Shown: positions 24,133 to 33,241 of the stretch, one piece after another
How the letters are laid out: every line of letters starts with the position of its first letter
Position numbering within the stretch: the stretch's first letter is position 1
Made by a program: the position numbers and the translations under genes
The notes under the pieces: model-generated
What the model saw: only the letters and a program-made list of their open reading frames with translations
The model's database searches: none
Told to the model about the DNA's origin: nothing
Assembly: GCF_013155335.1 (NCBI RefSeq)
Contig: NZ_JABJQZ010000009.1
Span: 1-64,000, forward strand
Length of the DNA stretch: 64,000 bases
DNA from: Nocardioides sp. zg-1230
GTDB taxonomy: Bacteria; Actinomycetota; Actinomycetes; Propionibacteriales; Nocardioidaceae
Direction: 5' to 3'

Positions 24133-27100
24133 CTACGGGAACGGTGTCCTGAAGATGACGTTGCCGAGCCCGTTGGCGAAGCTGCAGTTGCCGACGACCT
24201 GCTCACCCGAGGCGTAGTAGGCGTCGACCTGCCCGGAGAAGTCGCCCGAGCCGCCCTTGGAGCGCCGGGGCCAGAACTTGTCGAAGTCGCAGCTCCAGTT
24301 GGTCGCCGTCCCCTCGGCGAACCTGATGGTGATGACGGCGTAGGCGCAGGTGTCGGCGGTGCAGGTCCTGCCGGCGGCGACGTCGACAGCGTCGGCGCAC
24401 GCCGGTTGGTCGGCGGAGCCGTCCTGGCAGCGGTCGCCCCGGCTGATGCCGATGGTCGGCGGGGGCGGCGGCGCGGAGTTGACGCTGCTCGACCCCGAGT
24501 CCTGGCCGCGACCGCCCGGTGCGTCGTCGCTGACGGTCACGAAGATCTCTTGCTCCTGTGCCCAGTTCTCGGTGCTGAACGCAGGGGTGGTGAAGCTGAA
24601 GGCCCCGACTCCCGTGGGCCGGAACCGCTGGATGCCGGTGCTGCCACCGCCCTTGTTGCGGATCTCGTACTCCACGACCGCGGGGTCGCCGTTGCTGGTG
24701 CCCGACACCACCCACTGGATCGACTTGCCGTTGACGATCGGCTGGATCGACCCGAGCGCGTCGTCGAGGCGACCGAAGCTCTGCACGTTCTGCACCCCGC
24801 TCAGCGTGCAGCCCGCCGGGGCGTCCTCGTTGCACACGCGGAGCTGGACGGAGTAGGGCTGCTCGTTGCTGGGGGTCGGGATCCGCTGGGTGTTGGTTCC
24901 GGTCTGCTGCGGGATGGAGTGGACGACACCCCCCGCCACCAGGATGTCGACCTTGCTCACGTCGCCGCGGGAGTCGGGCACCGTGTACCTGACCTCGGCC
25001 TCCTGGCTGGTGCCGGTGGGGTAGACGTCGAACGCACCCCAGGCCGCCGGGCGGCCGACCGCCTCGATCACGGTGCCCGCGCTCGGCTGGGAGCGCTTGC
25101 CGGGTTGCTCGGGAGGCTGGTTGGCCGCGACGACGGTGTAGGTGTAGGTGAGGCCGTCGTAGGGCACGCCGGCGTGGGTGCACGTCAGCGAGGCCAGCCG
25201 CTGGCAGCCGGGCACGACGCCGGCGGTCACGCCGTTGGAGTAGCTGACGGTGTAGACCGTGGGACCGGGCCCCTCCGGCGGGACGGCCTGCCACGCGATG
25301 CGGATGCTGGTCTGGTTGGCGCCCGACTCGAGATCTGTCACCGCAGGGGCCGCCGGCGCCGGCGGCGTGCCGAGGGGCTGCATGGGCGAGGAGGTGCGCG
25401 GGAGCGAGTAGCCCACCTTGTTCTGGGCCTTGATGGTGAAGGGGTAGGTCTGGTTGTTGTCCAACCCGGTGATGGGGTACGACAGCGAGCTGCCCGGGAC
25501 GACGATCGGGCCCCCTCCTGGCCACGTGATCGTGTAGTCGAGGATCCTCGAGGTGTTGGTCGACGGCTTGTCCCAGGCGATGGTGATCTGCCCGTCGTCG
25601 CGACCGATCATGCGGATGTCCTGCACGCGACCTGGCTGGGTGTCGGCCCGCGCCGAGCGGGACAGGTTGCTCCAGTCGCTGGCGCCGACGCGGTTGACCG
25701 CCTGCACACGGAAGCTGTAGTTGCCTCCTGTCTTGAGCTTGCGGAAGACGCACTCGTTGGTGTCGCACCGCTGCGTGGTGCGCGACCGCTCCTCGCGCAC
25801 CACGTAGTGGGTGACGGGCGCCCCGCCGTCGTCGTCGGGCGGCGCCCACCCCATCTTGATCGTGCCGACCTCGTCCGACAGCGGGTAGGGACGCGGCTCG
25901 CCGGGCGGCGACGGTGTGCCGATGACCCTGAACTGGATGCGCCCCTCCGCCCTGCGTGAGGACGGCGGGTCGTCGGCGGCGACGTCGCTGACGACGAGCC
26001 GGAAGCTCGCCTCCGCGCCGCGGGTGTCGCGCTCGGCGGTCAGCGTGAGCCGGCTGCCGCTGACGCTCGCCCGCACGCCGGGCGTCCCGGTGTTCTGGAC
26101 CTCGACGACCCGTGGATCGGGGTCGGCCACGCCGCCCACGAGGTAGGCGCGCAGGTCGTAGGTGCGGGTCTGCCCGGCCTCCATGGTCTCGACGCGGATC
26201 GGCAGCAGCCTCGGCGGCGGTGCCTGGGCGAGCCGGAAGCGCACCTCCTGCGGGTTGCTGTCGCCGGCGCGCACCGTCAGGACGGCCTCGCCGCCCTCCG
26301 TGGCGTCGTCCGCGGCCGTGACGGCGACGACGGAACCGACCGGACCGCCGACCTCGACGCCGTCGACGGTCTGGCTCCACTCGGCGGTGAAGTCGAGGCC
26401 GACAGCGTCACGCGGGTCGACGGTGAACACCTTGCAGTAGGTCGCGATGTCGAGGTCGTAGCGCTGGCCGGCAGACATCGGGATGACGCTCGAGGGGCAC
26501 TCGAGCGACGGGGTGTCGTCCCCCACCACGACCGGGATCGAGAGGACGGCGGTCACGCCGTCGTCGATGGTCGTGGCGTCCTCGTTGCCGCTGGCGTCGG
26601 TCGCGGTCGTCACCTCGACGAGCACCGAGCCCGGCCCGCGGAACCCCGCCGGCGCCGAGAGCGTGAACCCGTTGTCGCCGTCGGGGCCGACGGTCAGCTG
26701 GGCCGGGGAGGCGGACCACGAGCGTCGGCCCGAGGCCAACCGCACGCGGCCGCCGTCGGGCGCGGCGATGTAGTCGGACACCTTGCCCGTGGTGCTGTCG
26801 CCGGAGTCGAGCTCGATCAGCGACCCGGGCAGGACGTAGGGCAGGCCGTCGCCCGTCGGCGGGATGTAGACCGAGGCGGCGGCGGTCGCGCCGTCGGCGT
26901 CGCGGACCTGGAAGGGCAGCACCTTCGGCGCCTCGCCCCGGTCGGCCCGGACCTGCACGCCGTCGACGACCCGGGCCGACGGGTCGCCCGACACCTCGAC
27001 CACCTCGAGGTCCTCGGCGGCACCATCGGGGTCGTAGGCGCCCTCGAGGACGTCGACGACCACGCTCCCGCTGTCATCGGCACGACCGAAGGCGTCGTAG

Positions 27101-30100
27101 ACGATCGGGGGGTTGTCGTAGTCGGCCGCCGTGGTCAGCGTCATGGTCGCGCGTGACTCGTCGATGCCGTTGGTGACCCGGTAGACGAGGACGGTCGGCG
27201 GCGCCTCGGCGGAATCGGGGGCCTGCACGGTCACCAGGTTGGTGTCGGGATCGAGGCGCGCGCCTTCGGGGCCGTCGAGGATCTCGACCTCGACCGAGTC
27301 GCCGGCGGCGATGAAGTCGTTGGCCAGCGGGTCGAAGGTCGCCGTGCGCCCGGGCTCGACCGTGAGCCGGTCCTCGACCGCCAGCGGCGGCTGGGGCTGT
27401 CCCGGCACGACGACGGCCACCCGGACCGTGCCGGTCGCGAAGGCGCCCTGGGAGTCGACGACGGAGTAGGTGAACTCGTCGGTGCCGACGGTGCGCGGAT
27501 AGGCCTGGTACTCGATGAAGTTGCCGCCGACGGCCTCGATCCGACCGAGCCGCGGGGCGGAGGTGATGCCGGTGACCGTGACCGGGTCACCGTTGCGGTC
27601 CACCCCGACCCCCGGCACGCGCACCTTCACGGTGTCGCCGGAGACCACCCGACCCTCGAGGGTCGGCGGCTCGGGCGCGTCGTTCGGGTCGTCCGCCGGC
27701 ACCACGGTCACCTTGAGGGTGCCGTCGGCGCGCTTGCCCTCGAGGTTCTGGGCGACGTAGGTGACCGTGTAGGTGTCGCGCTCGGTGACCTTCTCGGGCG
27801 CCACGTAGCGGACCACGCGCCCGGACACGAAGGCCTTGCCCACGTCGCCGGTCACGTCTATGGGCGCGACCACGGCGAGCTGGCCCGGGGTGTCGCTGCT
27901 CGTCAGGTCGTTGAGCAGCGTCAGGCGGTCGCCGGCCGGGGACACGTCGTTGTCGAGCACGGGCGCTGCGACGGCACCGCCGGCTCGCACCACGACCTTG
28001 TCAGAGACCGTGATGGGGGTGTTGTCCGCGGGCGCCGGACGCTGGGTGACCACGACCTCCCCCCGGACTGCCGAGCTGGTGCCGTTGCTGATCGTGTAGG
28101 AGACGGTCTGCGTCACGGGCGCGATGTCGGGACTGGCCGCGGAGATGCGGAGCCAGCGTCCGTCGACGATGGCCACGTCGAGCTGACCGGCCCGGTCACT
28201 GACGGCCCGTTGCACGACCAGCAGCCCGCCGGCCGGGTCGAGGTCGTTGGCCAGCACGTCGACGATGCCCGGGGCCTGTCCGTAGACGGTGAGGGTGTCA
28301 GGCATGGCGATGGGCTCCGCCGAGCGCTTGGGACGCGCCTTCACGTCGACCCGGATCGTCCCCTGGTCCAGGGGCGCGTTGCCGAAGCCCGCGTCGTAGC
28401 TCAGGAAGTAGGTCCCGGCGCGCTCGCCGGTGAAGGTGAGCTGGCCGGCGTCGAGGTCGGTGACCACCTTGGCGTTCGGCTGCTGCGGCACCTTGCCACC
28501 GAGCGAGAGCTCGGCGTCCGTGGCATTGGGGTCCGAGCCGGGCAGGTCGTTGAGCAGCGGCCGGATCTTGATCGGCTTGCCGACCTCGCCGCGTACGACG
28601 TCGGGCTCGGCTTGCGGGGCGTAGGCCTTCTGGTCCTTGGGTGCCTGCACCTGGAAGCTCATCGACTTCGTGATCGGGTCGGAGCGACCGTCGGTGACGG
28701 CGAACTCCACGCGGACCAGCTGGGGCCCGTCAGCCGCGCCAGACGGGGCGGTGAAGCGGATCCGGCCGTCGGCGGTCGTGCGTGCGGCCGCACCCGTCTC
28801 CTCACCCCCCACGGCCTTCGCCGAGTCCAGGAGCAGGGTGTCGCCGTCGCGGTCGTCGCGCCAGTCGCCCAGCACCGGGACGGCGAGCTCCCCGCCGTGC
28901 GGCACCTTGTAGGTCGGCTTCTTCCACCCCTCGCGGGTGGTCGGCGGGTCGTTCTGCCCGGAGCCACGCACCTCGACGTCGACGGAGGCGTTCGCCGAGA
29001 GGCCGTTGCGGCCGTCGTCGATGAAGTAGTCGAAGCGTGCGGGCCGGGCGTCCTCGGGCATCTGCAGGACCAGCGTCTGGCCGTCGGGGCTGATCTCGAC
29101 GCGCGCCCCGCCGGAAGGCTGGTCCACGTCGACGATGCTGAGCAGCCGGCCGGCGGGGGCCGAGTCGTTGTCCAGCGGGTGGAGCACCGTGGTGCGGCCG
29201 GCCCGGACGCCGTACGAGTCGGGCTTGGCGCGCGGCGGACGGCGGTCGGCGTCGCTCTGGTTCTCGTTCTCCTCGTCGTCGTCCTTGTTCTTCTTCTTCG
29301 ACGTGAAGGCTTCCCAGTTGTCGATCCGGATCGGCTTGTCCTGCTGCACGTCCCAGACGGCGCCGCTGTTGGCGTCGTTGAGGACGATCTCGCCGCGGTT
29401 CACCCGGAACGCGAGGCTGGTCGCGTTGCCCGTGAGGTTCCTCTCGACGACGTCCTGCGACCCGCACTGCACGGCGTACGCACCGAGCCCGCCGGACCAG
29501 GCACCGAAGACGCACGCGCCGAGACGGACGGGCTCGACGGCAGAGGTGCCGGAGCGGTCGGAGACGGTGGTGACGTCACCGGACTCGAGGTCGACGCTCA
29601 GGAGCCCGTCGGGCGCCCCGACCAGCACGGCGTCGTGGGCGGGCCCCGGCTGCTGGAGCCTGCTGCCCGGCGTGACGGACACGGTGGTCCCGTCGACCAC
29701 GCTGAGCACGCCGGCGTCGGCGTCGAGGGTGACGATGCGGTCGCCGACCGTGGTGACGTCGGAGACCTGGCCGGCGTCGCCGGACAGGTCGCGCGTGCGG
29801 GGCTTGCGGAACCCGGCGTCGGTGGGGGCCATCGTCGTGACGGTGCCCTCCTCGGTGGAGGTCACCACCACGGTGCCCGACTGGCTGACCGTCAGGGCTG
29901 CCCCCTCGCCGGCCTCGGCGAGCGGCTCGGCCTGCCTGTCGACGGCGCTCACCACCGGCTTGCCGAGCTGGTCGTCGTAGCGCACCGCCCAGACCTCGCC
30001 GGTCTCGGCGTCGGCGGTGGCGAGGGTGCCGCCGGCCATGGCGACGTCACCGGTGACCGGGATCGCGGCGGAACCGCCGTCCTGGGCCTCGAGCCGGCTG

Positions 30101-30417
30101 GTCTCGATGACCTGCCCGCGGCTGGTCCCGGCGTCGAGGGTCACGACGGCCGCGCCGTCCTGGACGATGTCGAGGCGCGCCTTGCCGTTGTCGCCCGGCA
30201 CCACGCCGTCGAGCTGGTTGATCGGCTTGTTGAGACGGCCGGACCAGCCCTTCTTGCCGTTGACGACCCACACGCCGCCGTCGTTGAGCTCGGCCTCGTG
30301 CTTCTTGTAGCCCTCTGCGGACACGGCGTAGACGACGACGGCGGTCGATGCGACCGCCAGCGCGACGCCGGAGGCGATGCCTGCCCGGTGTCGACGCAGC
30401 GCACTCAGACGTGCCAC
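24133..30417 (-). CDS. Giant membrane-anchored Ig-like/fibronectin type III protein, 2,094 aa
   Basis: GTG 30417 has AAGGGGGA upstream. A transmembrane anchor (about residues 12-33) is followed by a propeller-like repeat region (about 45-365) and a charged linker with a run of Lys, Asp and Glu (about 370-400). A chain of bacterial Ig/cadherin-like repeats (about 400-1200) is spotted by the recurring phrases LDNDSAP, LLNDLPG, LANDLDP, LDNDVSP and LANDF. Roughly five FN3-like domains (about 1500-1980) and a Cys-rich C-terminus of about 110 residues complete it. There is no LPxTG-type signal at the C-terminus. An extracytoplasmic adhesive, structural or sensing role is inferred. It heads the moxR-DUF58-tgpA operon and diverges from the FHA and kinase genes. 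Confidence 0.88.
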   Translation of the reverse strand: MARLSALRRHRAGIASGVALAVASTAVVVYAVSAEGYKKHEAELNDGGVWVVNGKKGWSGRLNKPINQLDGVVPGDNGKARLDIVQDGAAVVTLDAGTSRGQVIETSRLEAQDGGSAAIPVTGDVAMAGGTLATADAETGEVWAVRYDDQLGKPVVSAVDRQAEPLAEAGEGAALTVSQSGTVVVTSTEEGTVTTMAPTDAGFRKPRTRDLSGDAGQVSDVTTVGDRIVTLDADAGVLSVVDGTTVSVTPGSRLQQPGPAHDAVLVGAPDGLLSVDLESGDVTTVSDRSGTSAVEPVRLGACVFGAWSGGLGAYAVQCGSQDVVERNLTGNATSLAFRVNRGEIVLNDANSGAVWDVQQDKPIRIDNWEAFTSKKKNKDDDEENENQSDADRRPPRAKPDSYGVRAGRTTVLHPLDNDSAPAGRLLSIVDVDQPSGGARVEISPDGQTLVLQMPEDARPARFDYFIDDGRNGLSANASVDVEVRGSGQNDPPTTREGWKKPTYKVPHGGELAVPVLGDWRDDRDGDTLLLDSAKAVGGEETGAAARTTADGRIRFTAPSGAADGPQLVRVEFAVTDGRSDPITKSMSFQVQAPKDQKAYAPQAEPDVVRGEVGKPIKIRPLLNDLPGSDPNATDAELSLGGKVPQQPNAKVVTDLDAGQLTFTGERAGTYFLSYDAGFGNAPLDQGTIRVDVKARPKRSAEPIAMPDTLTVYGQAPGIVDVLANDLDPAGGLLVVQRAVSDRAGQLDVAIVDGRWLRISAASPDIAPVTQTVSYTISNGTSSAVRGEVVVTQRPAPADNTPITVSDKVVVRAGGAVAAPVLDNDVSPAGDRLTLLNDLTSSDTPGQLAVVAPIDVTGDVGKAFVSGRVVRYVAPEKVTERDTYTVTYVAQNLEGKRADGTLKVTVVPADDPNDAPEPPTLEGRVVSGDTVKVRVPGVGVDRNGDPVTVTGITSAPRLGRIEAVGGNFIEYQAYPRTVGTDEFTYSVVDSQGAFATGTVRVAVVVPGQPQPPLAVEDRLTVEPGRTATFDPLANDFIAAGDSVEVEILDGPEGARLDPDTNLVTVQAPDSAEAPPTVLVYRVTNGIDESRATMTLTTAADYDNPPIVYDAFGRADDSGSVVVDVLEGAYDPDGAAEDLEVVEVSGDPSARVVDGVQVRADRGEAPKVLPFQVRDADGATAAASVYIPPTGDGLPYVLPGSLIELDSGDSTTGKVSDYIAAPDGGRVRLASGRRSWSASPAQLTVGPDGDNGFTLSAPAGFRGPGSVLVEVTTATDASGNEDATTIDDGVTAVLSIPVVVGDDTPSLECPSSVIPMSAGQRYDLDIATYCKVFTVDPRDAVGLDFTAEWSQTVDGVEVGGPVGSVVAVTAADDATEGGEAVLTVRAGDSNPQEVRFRLAQAPPPRLLPIRVETMEAGQTRTYDLRAYLVGGVADPDPRVVEVQNTGTPGVRASVSGSRLTLTAERDTRGAEASFRLVVSDVAADDPPSSRRAEGRIQFRVIGTPSPPGEPRPYPLSDEVGTIKMGWAPPDDDGGAPVTHYVVREERSRTTQRCDTNECVFRKLKTGGNYSFRVQAVNRVGASDWSNLSRSARADTQPGRVQDIRMIGRDDGQITIAWDKPSTNTSRILDYTITWPGGGPIVVPGSSLSYPITGLDNNQTYPFTIKAQNKVGYSLPRTSSPMQPLGTPPAPAAPAVTDLESGANQTSIRIAWQAVPPEGPGPTVYTVSYSNGVTAGVVPGCQRLASLTCTHAGVPYDGLTYTYTVVAANQPPEQPGKRSQPSAGTVIEAVGRPAAWGAFDVYPTGTSQEAEVRYTVPDSRGDVSKVDILVAGGVVHSIPQQTGTNTQRIPTPSNEQPYSVQLRVCNEDAPAGCTLSGVQNVQSFGRLDDALGSIQPIVNGKSIQWVVSGTSNGDPAVVEYEIRNKGGGSTGIQRFRPTGVGAFSFTTPAFSTENWAQEQEIFVTVSDDAPGGRGQDSGSSSVNSAPPPPPTIGISRGDRCQDGSADQPACADAVDVAAGRTCTADTCAYAVITIRFAEGTATNWSCDFDKFWPRRSKGGSGDFSGQVDAYYASGEQVVGNCSFANGLGNVIFRTPFP

Positions 30418-30473
30418 GCCAGTCCCCCTTGGCCCCACGGACGAGGTGCGCCCGCCGCACTCACCCAGGAAGG

Positions 30474-30503
30474 AGGGTATGTATGTCGCGGAGGTTCGGA
30501 CAA
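30474..30503 (-). promoter_or_regulatory. Promoter of the Ig/FN3-moxR-DUF58-tgpA operon
   Basis: On the minus strand, -35 TTGTCC (30503-30498) and -10 TACCCT (30479-30474) are 18 bp apart, about 57 bp before the GTG start. Three phased CSGAC-type hexamers on the plus strand begin at 30497, 30508 and 30518. The first overlaps the -35, so they may be a regulator site shared with the divergent FHA gene. Confidence 0.5.
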
Positions 30504-30587
30504 GTTTCCGACAAATCCCGACCATGTGCGCCGGACAGGCGTGATGGGTGATGATGGAACCGTGGGCGTGTACGAGGGGAGCCGACG

Positions 30588-31757
30588 TTGATCGTGGAAG
30601 CGCGGTACGCCAGCGGGGACGGCGTGCTCGTCGGCAGTGGCGCGCACTGGGTGCTGCTGACCGACCCCGGCGACGAGCGGGTCGTCCAGGACATCTGGGA
30701 CGCCCTCGCCCTGACGGCTCCGTCCGGGGCGAGCGTCGCCGAACGGGTGCTGGCGATCGCCGAGAAGGCGTTCAAGGGCGACCCGCCCGGACTGGCCCTC
30801 GTCGACTTCACCTCCGGCGCCTCGACGACGCTGTCCCGCGGCCTCGGGCACGTGCGCCTCGCCGGGCCTGCCCGGGTGCTCAGCCTCGACGCGGGAGCAG
30901 ACCCTGAGACCCTCACCAGCGCCCGACGCCTCGTGGGCGGGGTCGTCGCCGCCGACCGGGTGGAGCTCACGCCCGTCTCGGCCCGCACGGCCCCGGCGCA
31001 CCGCGCCCAGGAGACCGCGCCGCCCGTGGCAGCCGCCCTCATCGACGGCATCCCGGACGCCATCCTCGCAGCCAAGGGTCCCGACGGCCCTCCCCCGCGC
31101 ACCCGCGTACGCCGTCCGGTCGAGGACACCGGCTCCCTCGTCGACACCTCCGAGCCCGACCCGCTGATGATGCAGCGGATCGAGGAGGGTGCCCACACCA
31201 CGATCCGGCCTCCCGCGGCCCCGCCGCCCGAGCCCGACGACCACGACGGCGCGACGTCGCTGCGACCGGCCCACCTCACCCACAGCACGGCTCCCACGGT
31301 GCTCGCCGTCAGCTGCCCGCTCGGTCACCTCACTCCCCCGATCTCGCCGCAGTGCCGGGTGTGCCACCAGCGGGTCGCCCCGCAGGAGCCACGACGGGTG
31401 GACCGGCCGCCGCTGGGTGGCCTGCGCCTGCCCACCGGCGAGGTCGTGCCCCTCGACCGGGGCGTGATCCTGGGCCGCAAGCCCGCGCCGGCGCAGGGCA
31501 GCACCGACTGGCCGCACCTCGTCCACCTGCCGTCCGACCACTCCTTCGTGTCGAGGCGGCACCTCCAGATCGAGCTCGACGGCTGGGACGTCATCGCCCG
31601 TGACCTCGACAGCCGCGGAGGCACCACGATCGCTCCCCCGGGTCGCGACCCGGAGCGGATGAGGCCCGGCGACGCCTACGTGCTCGACCCCGGCACGGTG
31701 CTCGACATGGCCCAGGTCTACAGCGTCCGCTACGAGTCGGGGGCGGTCGCCCGGTGA
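30588..31757 (+). CDS. FHA-domain protein with a zinc-ribbon-like motif
   Basis: The 389-aa cytoplasmic protein starts at TTG 30588, with GGGGA upstream. Residues 1-110 form an unidentified domain (MIVEARYASGDGVLV...). A Pro-rich linker leads to CPLGHLTPP...CRVC near residue 245-262, whose C-H-C-C pattern suggests a small zinc ribbon. The C-terminal FHA domain (about 290-389) has GRKP, the SRRHLQIE Ser/His pair and DSRGGTTI, the expected phosphothreonine-binding residues. Its stop overlaps the kinase start (GTGA). It is a likely substrate or reader of that kinase. Confidence 0.85.
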   Translation: MIVEARYASGDGVLVGSGAHWVLLTDPGDERVVQDIWDALALTAPSGASVAERVLAIAEKAFKGDPPGLALVDFTSGASTTLSRGLGHVRLAGPARVLSLDAGADPETLTSARRLVGGVVAADRVELTPVSARTAPAHRAQETAPPVAAALIDGIPDAILAAKGPDGPPPRTRVRRPVEDTGSLVDTSEPDPLMMQRIEEGAHTTIRPPAAPPPEPDDHDGATSLRPAHLTHSTAPTVLAVSCPLGHLTPPISPQCRVCHQRVAPQEPRRVDRPPLGGLRLPTGEVVPLDRGVILGRKPAPAQGSTDWPHLVHLPSDHSFVSRRHLQIELDGWDVIARDLDSRGGTTIAPPGRDPERMRPGDAYVLDPGTVLDMAQVYSVRYESGAVAR

Positions 31758-33217
31758 GCGCACCTGTCATCCCGGGGTTCGCGTTCGTCGAGCACCTCGG
31801 CAGCGGCGGCTTCGCCGACGTGTTCCTCTACGAGCAGCAGTGGCCGCGCCAGCGCGTCGCCGTCAAGGTCGTACGCCCCGACGTCCCGCTGACCGACCGC
31901 GAGAAGTACCTGTTCACCGCCGAGGCCAACGCGATGGCGCGCCTCGCCGACCACCCCTACATCGTCTCGGTGATCACGGCCGGGGTCACCGCCGAGGGCG
32001 GCCGGCCGTTCCTCGTGATGCGCTACTGCCCACCGCCCGACCTCGGCGTGCGGGTGCGCGCCAACCCGATGGCCCCGGTCGACGCTGTCTCCACCGGCAT
32101 CAAGCTGGCGAGCGCGATCGAGACCGCGCACCGCTCCGGCATCCTGCACCGCGACATCAAGCCCAGCAACGTGCTCGTCACGACCTACCACGAGCCTGCG
32201 CTGACCGACTTCGGCATCGCCGGGCACATGGCCGACCTCGAGGGTGACAACGACGTCCGCATCTCCTACCCGTGGTCGCCGCCCGAGCTGCTCGACGGCC
32301 GGTCCAACGGGTCGGTGGCCTCCGACGTCTACTCCCTCGGCGCGACCATCTGGCACCTGCTCGTCGGCCGGTCCCCCTTCTCGATCCCCTCGGGCGACAA
32401 CTCGACGCGCGCCCTGAGCGCACGCATCCTGCACGCCGCTCCCCCGGCCACCCAGCGTCCTGACGTCCCGCCGGCGCTCGACCGGCTCCTGCAGCAGTGC
32501 CTGGCCAAGCGTCCCGAGCACCGACCGGCCAGCGCCCTCGAGCTCGCTCGCGCGCTCCAGCGCATCGAGTCGGCGGCGGGCTGGGCGCGCACGGCCGTGG
32601 CCGTGGAGGGCGACCGTCCCGACGCGTCCGTCGGCGTGGGCCAGGCGACCGGGGCGTCGGGCTCGTACGGCCCCTCCGGCTCGTTCGGTCCCTCCGGCTC
32701 GTCGGAGCCGGCCGAGGACGCCACGGCGATGAAGCCGGTCACGGTGATCTCGGCGAGCGGCCCGCGCCGTATCGCAGCCCAGGACCCCTCGCCGCCCGGC
32801 ACGGACGGCGGGGAGGAGCGTGCCGGCGTACCGGGCCTGGTCTGGGCAGGCGTCGGGGTCGCGGTCCTCGCGCTCCTGGTGGGCTTCCTCGTCCTCGGTG
32901 GCAACGACCGCGACGAGGACCCCGGCGTGGTCGTCCCGACCGAGTCGCAGACACCGGGCGACGTCGTCCCCGACGTCCTCACCGAGGCGGTCGCGCTCAC
33001 CGGCAGCCGTACGCCGCGCGGTGTGCTGTTCGAATGGCGCCCGCCCGTGCCGGTGGAGAACGGCGACTCGTTCAGCTGGCACCGCGACGACACCGGCGAG
33101 TACGGCAGCACGTCGCGGAGGCGACTGCTCGTGCGCACCGACGACCCGGTGTGCCTCGACGTGCGGATGACCCGCGGGTCGGACAACTCGCCCAGCGCGA
33201 GCCAGTGCGTGTCCTGA
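31754..33217 (+). CDS. Transmembrane Ser/Thr protein kinase (PknB-like)
   Basis: The 487-residue kinase has the Gly loop LGSGGFADVF, catalytic Lys38 in VAVKVV, HRDIKPSN near 132, DFG near 152 and the DVYSLGATIWHLLVG helix. All catalytic elements are intact. A linker with GPSGS-type repeats precedes one transmembrane helix (about 355-378). The roughly 105-residue outside part lacks PASTA repeats. It reads like one beta-sandwich (VLFEWRPPVP, SFSWHR, VCLDVRMTR) with two Cys that could form a disulfide. The coupled FHA gene and divergent surface-protein operon suggest an envelope-sensing role, which is inference. Confidence 0.92.
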   Translation: MSAPVIPGFAFVEHLGSGGFADVFLYEQQWPRQRVAVKVVRPDVPLTDREKYLFTAEANAMARLADHPYIVSVITAGVTAEGGRPFLVMRYCPPPDLGVRVRANPMAPVDAVSTGIKLASAIETAHRSGILHRDIKPSNVLVTTYHEPALTDFGIAGHMADLEGDNDVRISYPWSPPELLDGRSNGSVASDVYSLGATIWHLLVGRSPFSIPSGDNSTRALSARILHAAPPATQRPDVPPALDRLLQQCLAKRPEHRPASALELARALQRIESAAGWARTAVAVEGDRPDASVGVGQATGASGSYGPSGSFGPSGSSEPAEDATAMKPVTVISASGPRRIAAQDPSPPGTDGGEERAGVPGLVWAGVGVAVLALLVGFLVLGGNDRDEDPGVVVPTESQTPGDVVPDVLTEAVALTGSRTPRGVLFEWRPPVPVENGDSFSWHRDDTGEYGSTSRRRLLVRTDDPVCLDVRMTRGSDNSPSASQCVS

Positions 33218-33241
33218 CCCGCGGGTCCCGACGTCAGGGGG

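Noticed and set aside
24081..24206. Upstream extension of MoxR
   Set aside because: The extension overlaps the Ig/FN3 gene, is Ser/Arg-rich and unlike MoxR proteins; TTG 24080 has a well-placed ribosome site.
28210..30591. 793-codon plus-strand frame opposite the giant gene
   Set aside because: It is the antisense shadow of the Ig/FN3 gene, dominated by Val/Gly/Arg/His; the FHA gene's TTG 30588 start lies at its end by chance.
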